Positions 1 to 7,097 of a stretch of DNA of 64,000 nucleotides are shown one piece after another. The notes beneath the pieces were generated by a model, which saw nothing but the letters and a program-made list of their open reading frames with translations, was not told the DNA's origin and ran no database searches. The stretch covers positions 1 to 64,000 of the forward strand of contig JACQFZ010000005.1 in NCBI GenBank assembly GCA_016199745.1, read 5' to 3'. The position numbers and the translations under genes were made by a program. The DNA comes from Gammaproteobacteria bacterium. Lineage in GTDB: Bacteria > Pseudomonadota > Gammaproteobacteria > Acidiferrobacterales > Sulfurifustaceae. Each line of letters opens with the position of its first letter. Position 1 is the stretch's first letter.

Positions 1-63
1 CCCAGCCCTCCCCCTGAGGGGGAGGGAGCTAGAGCGTGCCGCGGCTTAAGTAAGTGCCATTCG
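1..63. repeat. Half of a GC-rich fold-back intergenic repeat
   Basis: The first 63 bases match positions 5841-5903 almost base for base. They hold a CCCTCCCCCTGAGGGGGAGGG hairpin, a GTGCC box and then GCTTAAGTAAGTGCCATT. The other arm of the element would lie upstream of the window. Together with the 5.7-5.9 kb copy it brackets genes 81-5456 as a direct repeat. Confidence 0.8.
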
Positions 64-80
64 ACTCGGGACACTAGTTA

Positions 81-959
81 CTAACAGCCGCCACCCTTGC
101 CGAGCTCCTTGCGTAACGCATCTAGCGCAGGCGAACGATAGCCCTTGCGCCAAACGAGCACGGTCCGCGTTTTCGACAAGTCCGACGGCAACGAAAAAGT
201 CTGCACCACTTTGCCCGCCGGCACGGCACGGATCACCGCTCGCGGAACGACCGCGACGCCGGTGCCAGCAGCGACACAGGCGACGATGGTGTGATAGGAG
301 TTGCATTCCATGATGCGCGCGGGCGCAACTCGTGTTCGTGCCAACCACTCTTCCAAGCATCGGCGGTAAGGACAGCCGACGCCGAAGGCGAGCACGGTCG
401 CGCCGTTCAGGTCTTTCGCCGTTTTCACCTTGGCAAAGCTCGCCGGCGCGATCAACACCAACTCTTCGACGAACACCGGCTGCGAGTCGAGCCCCTTAAC
501 AATGGCCGCCGATGCGACGAACGCCGCCTCGATGTCGTTGTCGACAACCTTGGCCATCAATGCGACCACCGTGCCGGTGATCAATTCAATTCGCACCTGC
601 GGATAGGTCCGATGATAACGCGCCAGCACCGGCGGCAATCGCGTCGCCGCCGTGCTCTCCATCGTACCGATCCGCAGCGGGCCGCGCGGTGTGTCATCGC
701 GCAGCGCCGCTTCCGCCTCGGTCGCCAACCGCAGTAACTGCTCGGCATAGGTCAGCAAAATCTGCCCCTGCGGCGACAGCACCAATCGGCGATTCTGCCG
801 GAAAAATAATTGCACGCCCAAGCGCCGCTCCAGTTGCTGTACGCGCGTCGTGACGTTCGACGGCACACGATGCAGCTTGGCGGCGGCACGGGCGATACCA
901 CCCTCTTCAGCAACGGTCTTAAAAATGCTCAAAGCGACGAGATCGATGTTTCTCATCAT
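81..959 (-). CDS. LysR-family transcriptional regulator
   Basis: A 292-residue protein of normal LysR length. Residues 5-65 form the winged helix-turn-helix (VALSIFKTVAEEGGIARAAA, then VTTRVQQLERRLGVQLFFR). The rest is a periplasmic-binding-like effector domain beginning near LRIGTMESTAA. There are two adjacent start Mets and the first is used here. It is divergent from the cupin gene at 1055 with 95 bases between them, the usual arrangement for a LysR protein that controls its neighbour and itself. The effector is unknown. The gene ends about 20 bases from the repeat at the window edge. Confidence 0.93.
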   Translation of the reverse strand: MMRNIDLVALSIFKTVAEEGGIARAAAKLHRVPSNVTTRVQQLERRLGVQLFFRQNRRLVLSPQGQILLTYAEQLLRLATEAEAALRDDTPRGPLRIGTMESTAATRLPPVLARYHRTYPQVRIELITGTVVALMAKVVDNDIEAAFVASAAIVKGLDSQPVFVEELVLIAPASFAKVKTAKDLNGATVLAFGVGCPYRRCLEEWLARTRVAPARIMECNSYHTIVACVAAGTGVAVVPRAVIRAVPAGKVVQTFSLPSDLSKTRTVLVWRKGYRSPALDALRKELGKGGGC

Positions 960-1054
960 GAGAACTCAGAATTCATAATTATTCATTTTAAAGAACCTTC
1001 AGCCTAGTCTAGAGTTAGCGCTCGGTCCAACTAAAACGTCAGCGAGAACCGGTC
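960..1054. promoter_or_regulatory. Divergent LysR/cupin promoter region
   Basis: This 95-base gap between two divergent starts is clearly AT-rich (about 970-1000) inside GC-rich surroundings and must hold both promoters. It contains AATTCATAATTATTCATTTT, within which T-N11-A pairs typical of LysR boxes can be drawn, but no single operator stands out. Its role as control region is inferred from gene arrangement. Confidence 0.45.
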
Positions 1055-1519
1055 ATGAGCACTCCAACGAAGTCGCACAGCCATCTGCACATCAACCAAG
1101 TCGATTGGACGACGGCGATTTTTTACCCGGAAGAGCTACAACGCATCTTTCGTTGGAAGACATTGATCGGCAACCCCGGGCCGCTCGGATCAGGCATCGC
1201 CCAACCGGAGGTGTCGATGGGCATTCAGGACATCGATGCGGGCGGCTACTATCCGGCACATGCGCATCCAGCACCGGAGATTTATTTCGTATTAAGTGGA
1301 ACGGCGGAATGGACCGTCGGCGACGAAACTTTTATCGCCGAGCCCAGCATGGCGATTTATCACGCACCGAACATGCTGCATCGCATGGTGAATAACGGCA
1401 CCGAGCCAGTGCGTACCGTTTGGTTCTGGTGGGCACCGGGCGGCGACCGCAAGGTGCTGGAGATTACACCGACGTTGCTGGAAGCGATGCCTGGCGCCTG
1501 GTCAGGCCACGGTTATTAA
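1055..1519 (+). CDS. Cupin protein, DMSP-lyase-like
   Basis: A single-domain cupin of 154 residues. Motif 1 is HAHPAPEIYFVLSG, giving the metal ligands His, His and Glu. Motif 2 is PNMLHRMVNN, giving the last His. The spacing and the sequence around PAPEIYFVLSGTAEW resemble small cupins of the dimethylsulfoniopropionate lyase type (DddQ/DddK-like). Those proteins also use a conserved Tyr next to the Glu, present here as EIY. No signal peptide is seen, so it is probably cytoplasmic. Divergence from a LysR regulator suggests substrate induction. Another small-molecule lyase or isomerase cupin is equally possible without structural comparison. Confidence 0.7.
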   Translation: MSTPTKSHSHLHINQVDWTTAIFYPEELQRIFRWKTLIGNPGPLGSGIAQPEVSMGIQDIDAGGYYPAHAHPAPEIYFVLSGTAEWTVGDETFIAEPSMAIYHAPNMLHRMVNNGTEPVRTVWFWWAPGGDRKVLEITPTLLEAMPGAWSGHGY

Positions 1520-1569
1520 CAACCGCCGTCAATTAACCGTGGTCTGATTCTATCGTCCCATTTTCTAAA

Positions 1570-1587
1570 CCCCGGCTTTCGCCGGGG
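1570..1587. terminator. Hairpin between convergent genes
   Basis: CCCCGGC (1570-1576), loop TTTC, GCCGGGG (1581-1587) form a perfect 7-bp GC stem between the convergent cupin and DUF2690-like genes. On the minus strand it is followed by TTTAG, so it could end transcription of the gene at 1617. The same hairpin sequence is also a common dispersed element in proteobacteria. Confidence 0.55.
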
Positions 1588-1616
1588 CGACGAAATGACA
1601 ATTAATTAAAACCTCT

Positions 1617-2066
1617 TTAGTACAAACCGGTGCAGTGGAAACCGGAGTTACTCGTAGCAGCGCAGGTCTCATTAAAAAAACCTGCATCGTTGAGCATCCA
1701 ACCGCCTTGATTGTAGTTTCTCTTTCGAAGGCCTGTTGCCGCGGGATCGAAGTAACTTGAATGGTCGAGATAGTAATAATAAAAGTTCGAGGGAACAGAC
1801 GCCCAGGTGGTGCGGCAGGTCGGGCTGTAGCGCAACTTCAGAACGCCATTAAAGGCCGTTCTTACGGTCCTGGCGTCATCATTGCATCGGTGATAGCCGC
1901 CACTGAAATATACACGACTTGTGTAATACGCATTGTCACACTGGTATCCGCAACCGCTGGCCTGCACGGTGGATACGATGCCTACGGTTCCAGTTATCGC
2001 AAGCGCGCTCAGCAACGCTTTTCTGCCGATATGACGAGTTTTTTTCACAGCTATCGATGTTTTCAT
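1617..2066 (-). CDS. Small secreted DUF2690-like protein
   Basis: A 149-residue protein with a long basic n-region, a hydrophobic stretch (ALLSALAITGTVGIVSTV) and an AxA-like cleavage region near VQASG. The mature part has paired cysteines (CGYQC, RCND, PTCRT, ETCAA, FHCTG), suggesting disulfides in the periplasm or outside the cell. LKLRYSPTCRTTWASV is the core signature of DUF2690/YjfA-like secreted proteins, whose function is not known. The start is supported by a strong GGAGG seven bases upstream. The C-terminal GGWML segment also occurs in the unrelated-looking exported protein at 27544. Confidence 0.75.
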   Translation of the reverse strand: MKTSIAVKKTRHIGRKALLSALAITGTVGIVSTVQASGCGYQCDNAYYTSRVYFSGGYHRCNDDARTVRTAFNGVLKLRYSPTCRTTWASVPSNFYYYYLDHSSYFDPAATGLRKRNYNQGGWMLNDAGFFNETCAATSNSGFHCTGLY

Positions 2067-2146
2067 TATTGATCCTCCAACAGTTTGGTTATATGGAAAA
2101 TGCAGAAAGTCCCATCTGCAGTGTTCGTCCCTGATCTCTAACGGAC

Positions 2147-3187
2147 CTAGCCATCACACATCCGGCGTGGCGGTTGCCCAATACTGATACATTTGTTCGG
2201 ATACTCCGTGGCATACGACTGCTCGATTTGTGCGGCAACCTGGTTGTAGGCCGCATGCTCGCCGGCACTCAATGTAAAACCCTGCAGCGCCTCGGCGGCA
2301 CTCGCACGTACGGTCAGGTCTTCATCCGGATTTTGTAGCAACCCCATTAGCGCGTTTTTTGCCTGCTCCGACCGCACTCCGCCGACAGCGAGCGTATCTA
2401 TCGCTGCCAGGCGTACGTCGTCGGAACTGTCCGCCAATGCCTCATACGCGCGTTGCTCAGTAGCGCCTCTATCGAGACGGGCAAGCACCTGCAGGGCCTC
2501 TGCTCGCACGGGTGCGTTTTCGTGCTGCGACAGGGATTGCACACGCGTGACAGCGGCCGACAATTCGTTTGACTTCATCTTGATGTTCGGCAATAAACCA
2601 ATCGTCTGCGTCAGTACTTCGGGGTCCCGCTCTTGCTCGAGCGTTTGCGTGAACAATTGCTGCGTCTCGATCGTCGTTGGAAGCGATGCCATCAATTCGA
2701 GGGCATCCTTGCGCTGCGCGGCGTCAGTGCTCGCATGCAGGCGCCGCGCGAATTCGATGACGTCCGGCGCCGTCTGTCCAGCAAGCAGCGACACGATGAT
2801 CGAGCGAGCGCGCTCGTCTTGCTCGGTTTCATAACGTTTTTGCAACTGACTGCGAAACGCCGGGTTGCTGTTCACCGCGTGTCGTAGCTTGCCCCAGGCC
2901 TCGGGCCCTATCGGTTCCTCCTTGTCGTCGGACGAGATTTGCAGCGTCTGAAACAACACTTCCAGCCCCCGTACGTCCACATCGGTCAGCGCCGAATGGG
3001 CGGGTAACGCAGTCACTGGCGCCACTCGCGTAGTTCCCGTGAACTGCAACGGGGCCGAGGTTCGCGCCGCCGGCGCAAGCGCGACGGGCGAACTCTGCGC
3101 GCTACCATCGATCAGCACATTCATCAATCCGTATGCGCCGCCGAGTCCGGCGGCGATCAGCACTGCATACAACGTGTAACGACTCAT
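2147..3187 (-). CDS. Membrane-anchored HEAT-repeat-like protein
   Basis: A 346-residue protein with an N-terminal membrane segment (LYAVLIAAGLGGAYGLMNVLI) and no clear cleavage site, so probably inner-membrane anchored with a periplasmic body. Residues about 90-330 are alpha-helical repeats of the HEAT/armadillo kind (for example DDVRLAAIDTLAVGGVR and DLTVRASAAEALQGF). There is no catalytic motif; the fold suggests protein binding. The GGAGA ribosome site fits the start. It lies 23 bases downstream of a paralogue at 3211-4161, with which it shares the order and spacing of helices, so the pair is probably one operon born by tandem duplication. Confidence 0.75.
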   Translation of the reverse strand: MSRYTLYAVLIAAGLGGAYGLMNVLIDGSAQSSPVALAPAARTSAPLQFTGTTRVAPVTALPAHSALTDVDVRGLEVLFQTLQISSDDKEEPIGPEAWGKLRHAVNSNPAFRSQLQKRYETEQDERARSIIVSLLAGQTAPDVIEFARRLHASTDAAQRKDALELMASLPTTIETQQLFTQTLEQERDPEVLTQTIGLLPNIKMKSNELSAAVTRVQSLSQHENAPVRAEALQVLARLDRGATEQRAYEALADSSDDVRLAAIDTLAVGGVRSEQAKNALMGLLQNPDEDLTVRASAAEALQGFTLSAGEHAAYNQVAAQIEQSYATEYPNKCISIGQPPRRMCDG

Positions 3188-3210
3188 GGAATTTTCTCCA
3201 CTTGATTTGG

Positions 3211-4161
3211 CTATGGCTCAACGGGGGGCTCGAGTTTTTCGACTTCGAGACGTGCCTGCGTGTACACGCGATACTCGGTGTTATTCAGGGCAAAATTATT
3301 CAAGGCTTGCATGGCAGTGAACCGCATCGGCGGCAGTTCGTTCTTATTGACCAGAATTTTTATCAATGAATGCTTCAGCGGTTCCGAACGCAGTTGACGA
3401 CGCTCGATGGCGGCCAGCGCTGCGTGACGCACCTCGGGCGCAGGGTCGAATAGCGCCTGGTTAATGCTGGTCTCGGCCGTTTTGCCGGCTTTGTCCCACT
3501 GCGCCAGCACCCACACGCTGCTGCTGCGCACGTCGTGATGCACGTGTCGCGTCAACTTCTGTAGCCGCGACACCATACTCTGCGACATGGCGGGCTCTAC
3601 GATGCCCGGTTTCTCCAGCGCCATGATGGCCGCTGCCAGCACCTCCGGTTCTTTTTCCTCTTGCATCGCACGCGCCACCCGTTGGTAGACCTTGGCATCC
3701 CGCGGCTGGGCCGCCAATAAACTGAACCCGTGGCTACGTTCGATGCTGGAGGTACTGGCTATGAGCTGTTGGGCAAAAACGGCAACGTCGGGAGTTGCGC
3801 TTGCGTTGATGAGATCGATAAAGCGAGTTTTTGCGGATGTCTCCGAGGTACGGGTATAGCGCTGAATCAGATCGGCGCGCAGTGCCGGGTTTTCATACGC
3901 CATACGCCGCGCCGCCCATACGGCGTTTATGTCCGGGTCCTTGTCGTCCATCGCGCTGATGCGCCTAAGTAGCTCTTCCCAGGGCGGTACCGGCGTCGTT
4001 GCGTCGTCGCCCCGTTTGCCTTTCGCCGCGTCGGCCACGGTGGGCGCGGCATCGGCGACATTGTCAGCGCCGGATCCGGTGCTGAAGATCGATGCGGCGA
4101 AAGCGAAACTACAGACAACCAGGCGCGCACGGAAAGACGATGAAACAGCGTGTAGTAACAT
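3211..4161 (-). CDS. Exported HEAT-repeat-like protein, paralogue of the next gene
   Basis: A 316-residue protein with a cleavable signal peptide (LVVCSFAFAASIFSTGSGADN). The mature region holds HEAT-like helical pairs at about residues 80-300 (PEVLAAAIMALEKPG, HDVRSSSVWVLAQWD, PEVRHAALAAIERR). NPALRADLIQRY and the downstream paralogue's NPAFRSQLQKRY align, showing common origin. It was probably exported as a soluble scaffold or binding protein; no enzyme motif is seen. It is first of the two-gene unit, and a good AGGA lies before the ATG. Confidence 0.75.
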   Translation of the reverse strand: MLLHAVSSSFRARLVVCSFAFAASIFSTGSGADNVADAAPTVADAAKGKRGDDATTPVPPWEELLRRISAMDDKDPDINAVWAARRMAYENPALRADLIQRYTRTSETSAKTRFIDLINASATPDVAVFAQQLIASTSSIERSHGFSLLAAQPRDAKVYQRVARAMQEEKEPEVLAAAIMALEKPGIVEPAMSQSMVSRLQKLTRHVHHDVRSSSVWVLAQWDKAGKTAETSINQALFDPAPEVRHAALAAIERRQLRSEPLKHSLIKILVNKNELPPMRFTAMQALNNFALNNTEYRVYTQARLEVEKLEPPVEP

Positions 4162-4307
4162 TTAGCATTCCTCGACGACCAACTGACTTCAGATAAACCG
4201 AACCGAGAGTTATAAGCTGGATCACACCACTCCGACGCCGATGGCACTTCCATCCTGTGATCCGTCGCCGCAAAAAATACGCGCACTAACGACAACGGAC
4301 GATGACG

Positions 4308-5456
4308 CTAGTTGCCAATGTCATTGACCATCGATGACATCTTGTCAGCGCTGTGCGAAAGAACGGATGACGTGGGGCACGGCAAGATTCGATCGGATCG
4401 ATGCCGAAGTGAGAAGTCCGCCGGATTATGTCCCGACCAACGCTTGAACGCGCGATGAAACGCGCTCGATTCCGAGAAACCGAGCAAAGTCGCAACGTCG
4501 GCGGTCGATAAATTTTTCTCGGCGAGATATTTGAACGCTAACTGTCGACGAACCATGTCGTGCAGCTTTTGAAAGGACGTACTCTCGTTGCTTAACCTTC
4601 GATGCAATGTGCGCCGACCCATATACAGTGCAGCGGCGCACCCGTCTAAGCTGGCGCGGCCGGTACGCAGCGTATCGGAAATGTACTGCTGGACGCGTCC
4701 GACCAGGTTGTCGGAATGTTGTAACTGTTCAAGCAACAGTTCGACATGGCGGCGTAATATCGCTTGGGCACAGTCGTTGTATTGCGGCAACAGCAGATCG
4801 GCGCTGCGCGTGTCCCAGACGATGGCGTTATCGGCCTGTTCGAAATGCAGATCGCAACGGAATATGCGCTCATAGTGAGCGATGTGCGCGGGTGCCGGAT
4901 AACGGAAGCGTATTTCGATTGGCGTGACATTGGTCTGTGTCAGCATTCGCGCTAACGTGACCACGGTTACCAGCCGCAGTTCCACCATCGCCGGCTCAAG
5001 CGACGCTGGGCTCTGCGGAATATAAATGAACGTGTAGCGATCCTGGCCGATGGTTTCGGCGGCGTAGTCTTCGCTGTCGATAAGCTTCCTATAATGGACG
5101 ATCTGATGCAGGCCCTCGCGCAACGTCTTGCTGCCGGCAATCACGCCGCCGAGCACGCCCATGAAACGCGGGTGCGCCATTTCGCCCATGCGCACGGCGA
5201 TCGCCGGATCGTGTACGCGATTGCTCAGCGCCTGCCAGAATTGAAAAAACTGTTGACGCGGTATGCGTGCGTCGGGATCATTCAGTTGGTCGGCATTGAA
5301 CGCGGTCCGCTCGATCAACGACGAAATGTCAAAGTCCATCATGCGCAAGTGACGCAGAATCGCCTGAAAAAAAGCCGCCTGGATGGTCCCGATCTCATTC
5401 ATTGCTCTTATACCGTCGGCGTGCCGAACGCTGGCGCCGCTCCCTGACTCTTTCAT
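4308..5456 (-). CDS. AraC-family regulator with arabinose-binding-like N-terminal domain
   Basis: A protein of 382 residues, or 364 if it starts at the Met at 5402, where family similarity begins (MNEIGTIQAAFFQAILRHL). The N-terminal 200 residues match the ligand-binding domain of OruR/ArgR-type AraC regulators (QFFQFWQALSN, MGEMAHPRFMGVLGGVIAGS). The C-terminal 100 hold two helix-turn-helix motifs (SLDGCAAALYMGRRTLHRRL; LSTADVATLLGFSESSAFHRAFKRW). It is probably cytoplasmic and activates an amino acid or lipid catabolism gene; the target is not evident here. Downstream are the HEAT genes in the same direction, 146 bases away. Confidence 0.9.
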   Translation of the reverse strand: MKESGSGASVRHADGIRAMNEIGTIQAAFFQAILRHLRMMDFDISSLIERTAFNADQLNDPDARIPRQQFFQFWQALSNRVHDPAIAVRMGEMAHPRFMGVLGGVIAGSKTLREGLHQIVHYRKLIDSEDYAAETIGQDRYTFIYIPQSPASLEPAMVELRLVTVVTLARMLTQTNVTPIEIRFRYPAPAHIAHYERIFRCDLHFEQADNAIVWDTRSADLLLPQYNDCAQAILRRHVELLLEQLQHSDNLVGRVQQYISDTLRTGRASLDGCAAALYMGRRTLHRRLSNESTSFQKLHDMVRRQLAFKYLAEKNLSTADVATLLGFSESSAFHRAFKRWSGHNPADFSLRHRSDRILPCPTSSVLSHSADKMSSMVNDIGN

Positions 5457-5670
5457 TTTTTTGCCCCCAACTCAGGTGGCCAACTAAAACGTGGGACAAG
5501 TTCTGTGCCTATCGGCTTAGTCGCAACAAGTCGAAGATCGGTTCAAATTTTTTATTGTGCCGATGCAGATGGACGCATCGACTTGGCTTCGTCGCATCCG
5601 CTGGCGGGATGCACGAGCCTGAATGGACGGACTGCCTGATTCTTTGGTGTTATGGCCGACGAGGCTCAGC

Positions 5671-5701
5671 AATGCAGGGTGCGCGGAACACACCCTGCAT
5701 T
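5671..5701. repeat. Perfect 11-bp hairpin, dispersed-repeat type
   Basis: AATGCAGGGTG (5671-5681), loop CGCGGAACA, CACCCTGCATT (5691-5701). It has no T-run, so it is not a standard terminator. The GCAGGGTGCGCGGAAC wording recalls a GGGTGCG-type dispersed repeat seen in many bacteria. It stands between the AraC gene start and the fold-back repeat, in an otherwise empty stretch (5457-5717). Confidence 0.6.
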
Positions 5702-5717
5702 AACTGCTCAGAGGTGA

Positions 5718-5902
5718 ATGGCACTTACTTAAGCGCCATCGACAACAGATGTCACGATTGACTCCTCCCCCTTCAGGGGGGAGGTTGGGAGGGGGGTGGG
5801 TTTTATGGCAGCGATAACCGAGTAAAAAACCCACCCCCACCCCAGCCCTCCCCCTGAGGGGGAGGGAGCTAGCGCGTGCCGCGGCTTAAGTAAGTGCCAT
5901 TC
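5718..5902. repeat. Long fold-back intergenic repeat
   Basis: The outer arms are inverted: AATGGCACTTACTTAAGC at 5718 and its complement at 5885-5902. Inside them lies a second inverted pair, GGGGGTGGGTTTT against AAAACCCACCCCCACC, and each half contains its own CCCCCTTCAGGGGG-type hairpin. The right half is nearly identical to positions 1-63. The right arm overlaps the last codons of the beta-helix gene (see 5886). Confidence 0.85.
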
Positions 5903-6782
5903 CATAGCGCATGCCGGGGCCGAAGATGTTATTGCGGAACAGTCCGCTGATCGGACCGTTTGCGGCCTCGCCGTCCTCATTCTTGTTAACGGTCCAGTTG
6001 CCGCCGGCGAAAAAATTGTTGTAAACCTCGAAGCCGGTGATGGTGCTGAGGTTGCCGTTATTCGTCGCCGGATCCGGTTGGCGACCGAGCATGACCGCTG
6101 CATTGGCCATACCCGATGCCGAATACGTTCCGTCGGCATTCCGATGGAGCTCGCCTTTGCCGGAATTGAAGGCGAGGCAGGTATTGTTGTAGACCTGCCA
6201 ATTGTCGCCGCTGGTTACTTGCAAACAATCGGAATGCGAGTCAGTTTCGTGGTGCAGGTCGTGGATGTAGTTGTAACGTACGGTCATGCGATCTTTCAGC
6301 AAGATTCCGTCGGCGACATCGTGAATATCCGAATACTCGACGACGATGTCGCTGCGGTGCACGGCAACGCCCTCTTCGTCAGGCCAGCCGGTCGTTGTCG
6401 GTCCGATAATTTCGACGTACGAAAGATTTAGCGCCAGACCGCCGATGTCGGTACCGCTGCCGTAGACAACGCCTCTTCCGCCGGTGGTCGCCGCGTCGAT
6501 TCGGCTGCAGCGCACATGCACATTTTTATGGGCGACCTTTAACGTACCTTTGATCCATTTGTGTTCGATAAGCTCGTTGTCCGCCTTGGTCGTATAACTT
6601 CCGGGAATCACGACCAGGCTACTAAGCGTGTCGCCGCACGCCTTCCAGCCAACGGTGGTCGGATTGGGCAAGCCCGTGGGAATCACCATACCGTTGCCAA
6701 GATCGAATGCATGGACGGTCATCACGACGACGGAGGTCGTGATGCCGATACAAGTTTGCGCGATGGTTCGAATTCGTTTCAT
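5886..6782 (-). CDS. Secreted right-handed beta-helix protein, C-terminus inside a repeat
   Basis: A 298-residue protein with a signal peptide ending near TVHAFDLG. The body carries repeated short turns typical of parallel beta-helix proteins of the pectate-lyase/Pbl kind (VHRSDIVVEYSDIHDVADGI, MTVRYNYIHDLHHETDSHSD, WQVYNNTCLAFNSG, FEVYNNFFAGGNW). It probably binds or cleaves a polysaccharide outside the cytoplasm; the HETDSHSDCLQ stretch is the best candidate for catalytic or metal residues. A good AGGAG precedes the ATG. The last residues GMALT and the stop are encoded by the outer arm of the fold-back repeat, so the natural C-terminus may have been replaced or trimmed. Confidence 0.75.
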   Translation of the reverse strand: MKRIRTIAQTCIGITTSVVVMTVHAFDLGNGMVIPTGLPNPTTVGWKACGDTLSSLVVIPGSYTTKADNELIEHKWIKGTLKVAHKNVHVRCSRIDAATTGGRGVVYGSGTDIGGLALNLSYVEIIGPTTTGWPDEEGVAVHRSDIVVEYSDIHDVADGILLKDRMTVRYNYIHDLHHETDSHSDCLQVTSGDNWQVYNNTCLAFNSGKGELHRNADGTYSASGMANAAVMLGRQPDPATNNGNLSTITGFEVYNNFFAGGNWTVNKNEDGEAANGPISGLFRNNIFGPGMRYGMALT

Positions 6783-7097
6783 TAACGTGCTCCTGTTGAG
6801 TGAGCGATGAACGCATTAACGTTTAGTCACGTTGCTGCGTTTATCGACGTCCTATCAAAGTTAGCCTCGCCTTCCAACTAGCGCTTCGTACGCTTCTCGC
6901 TCGTTCGCAACAGAAGAGAGCTTTGCCGCAACGGTGGATCACGTCCGGAAAACGTAATTAACGGAGCACTGGTCGAACTGCATTAGTAGCTAAATCGATT
7001 GGACGTCACGTGCCAATGACCGTGCCTGCCAAAATCATTGGCCGCCGGTGACACTGCCATTTTTTATTCGACGCGGTGTCGTTACGGCACCACATTC
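6783..7097. other. Intergenic, no gene seen
   Basis: 315 bases between the beta-helix gene start and the RCC1 gene end, both on the minus strand. It must hold the promoter of the beta-helix gene and possibly the end of the long operon's transcript. No convincing hairpin, repeat or short gene was seen. Confidence 0.5.

Noticed and set aside
46-360. A 104-codon minus-strand frame at the window start ending in RMALT
   Set aside because: It is a shadow of the LysR gene plus the repeat arm. It only shows that the arm can supply a stop codon.
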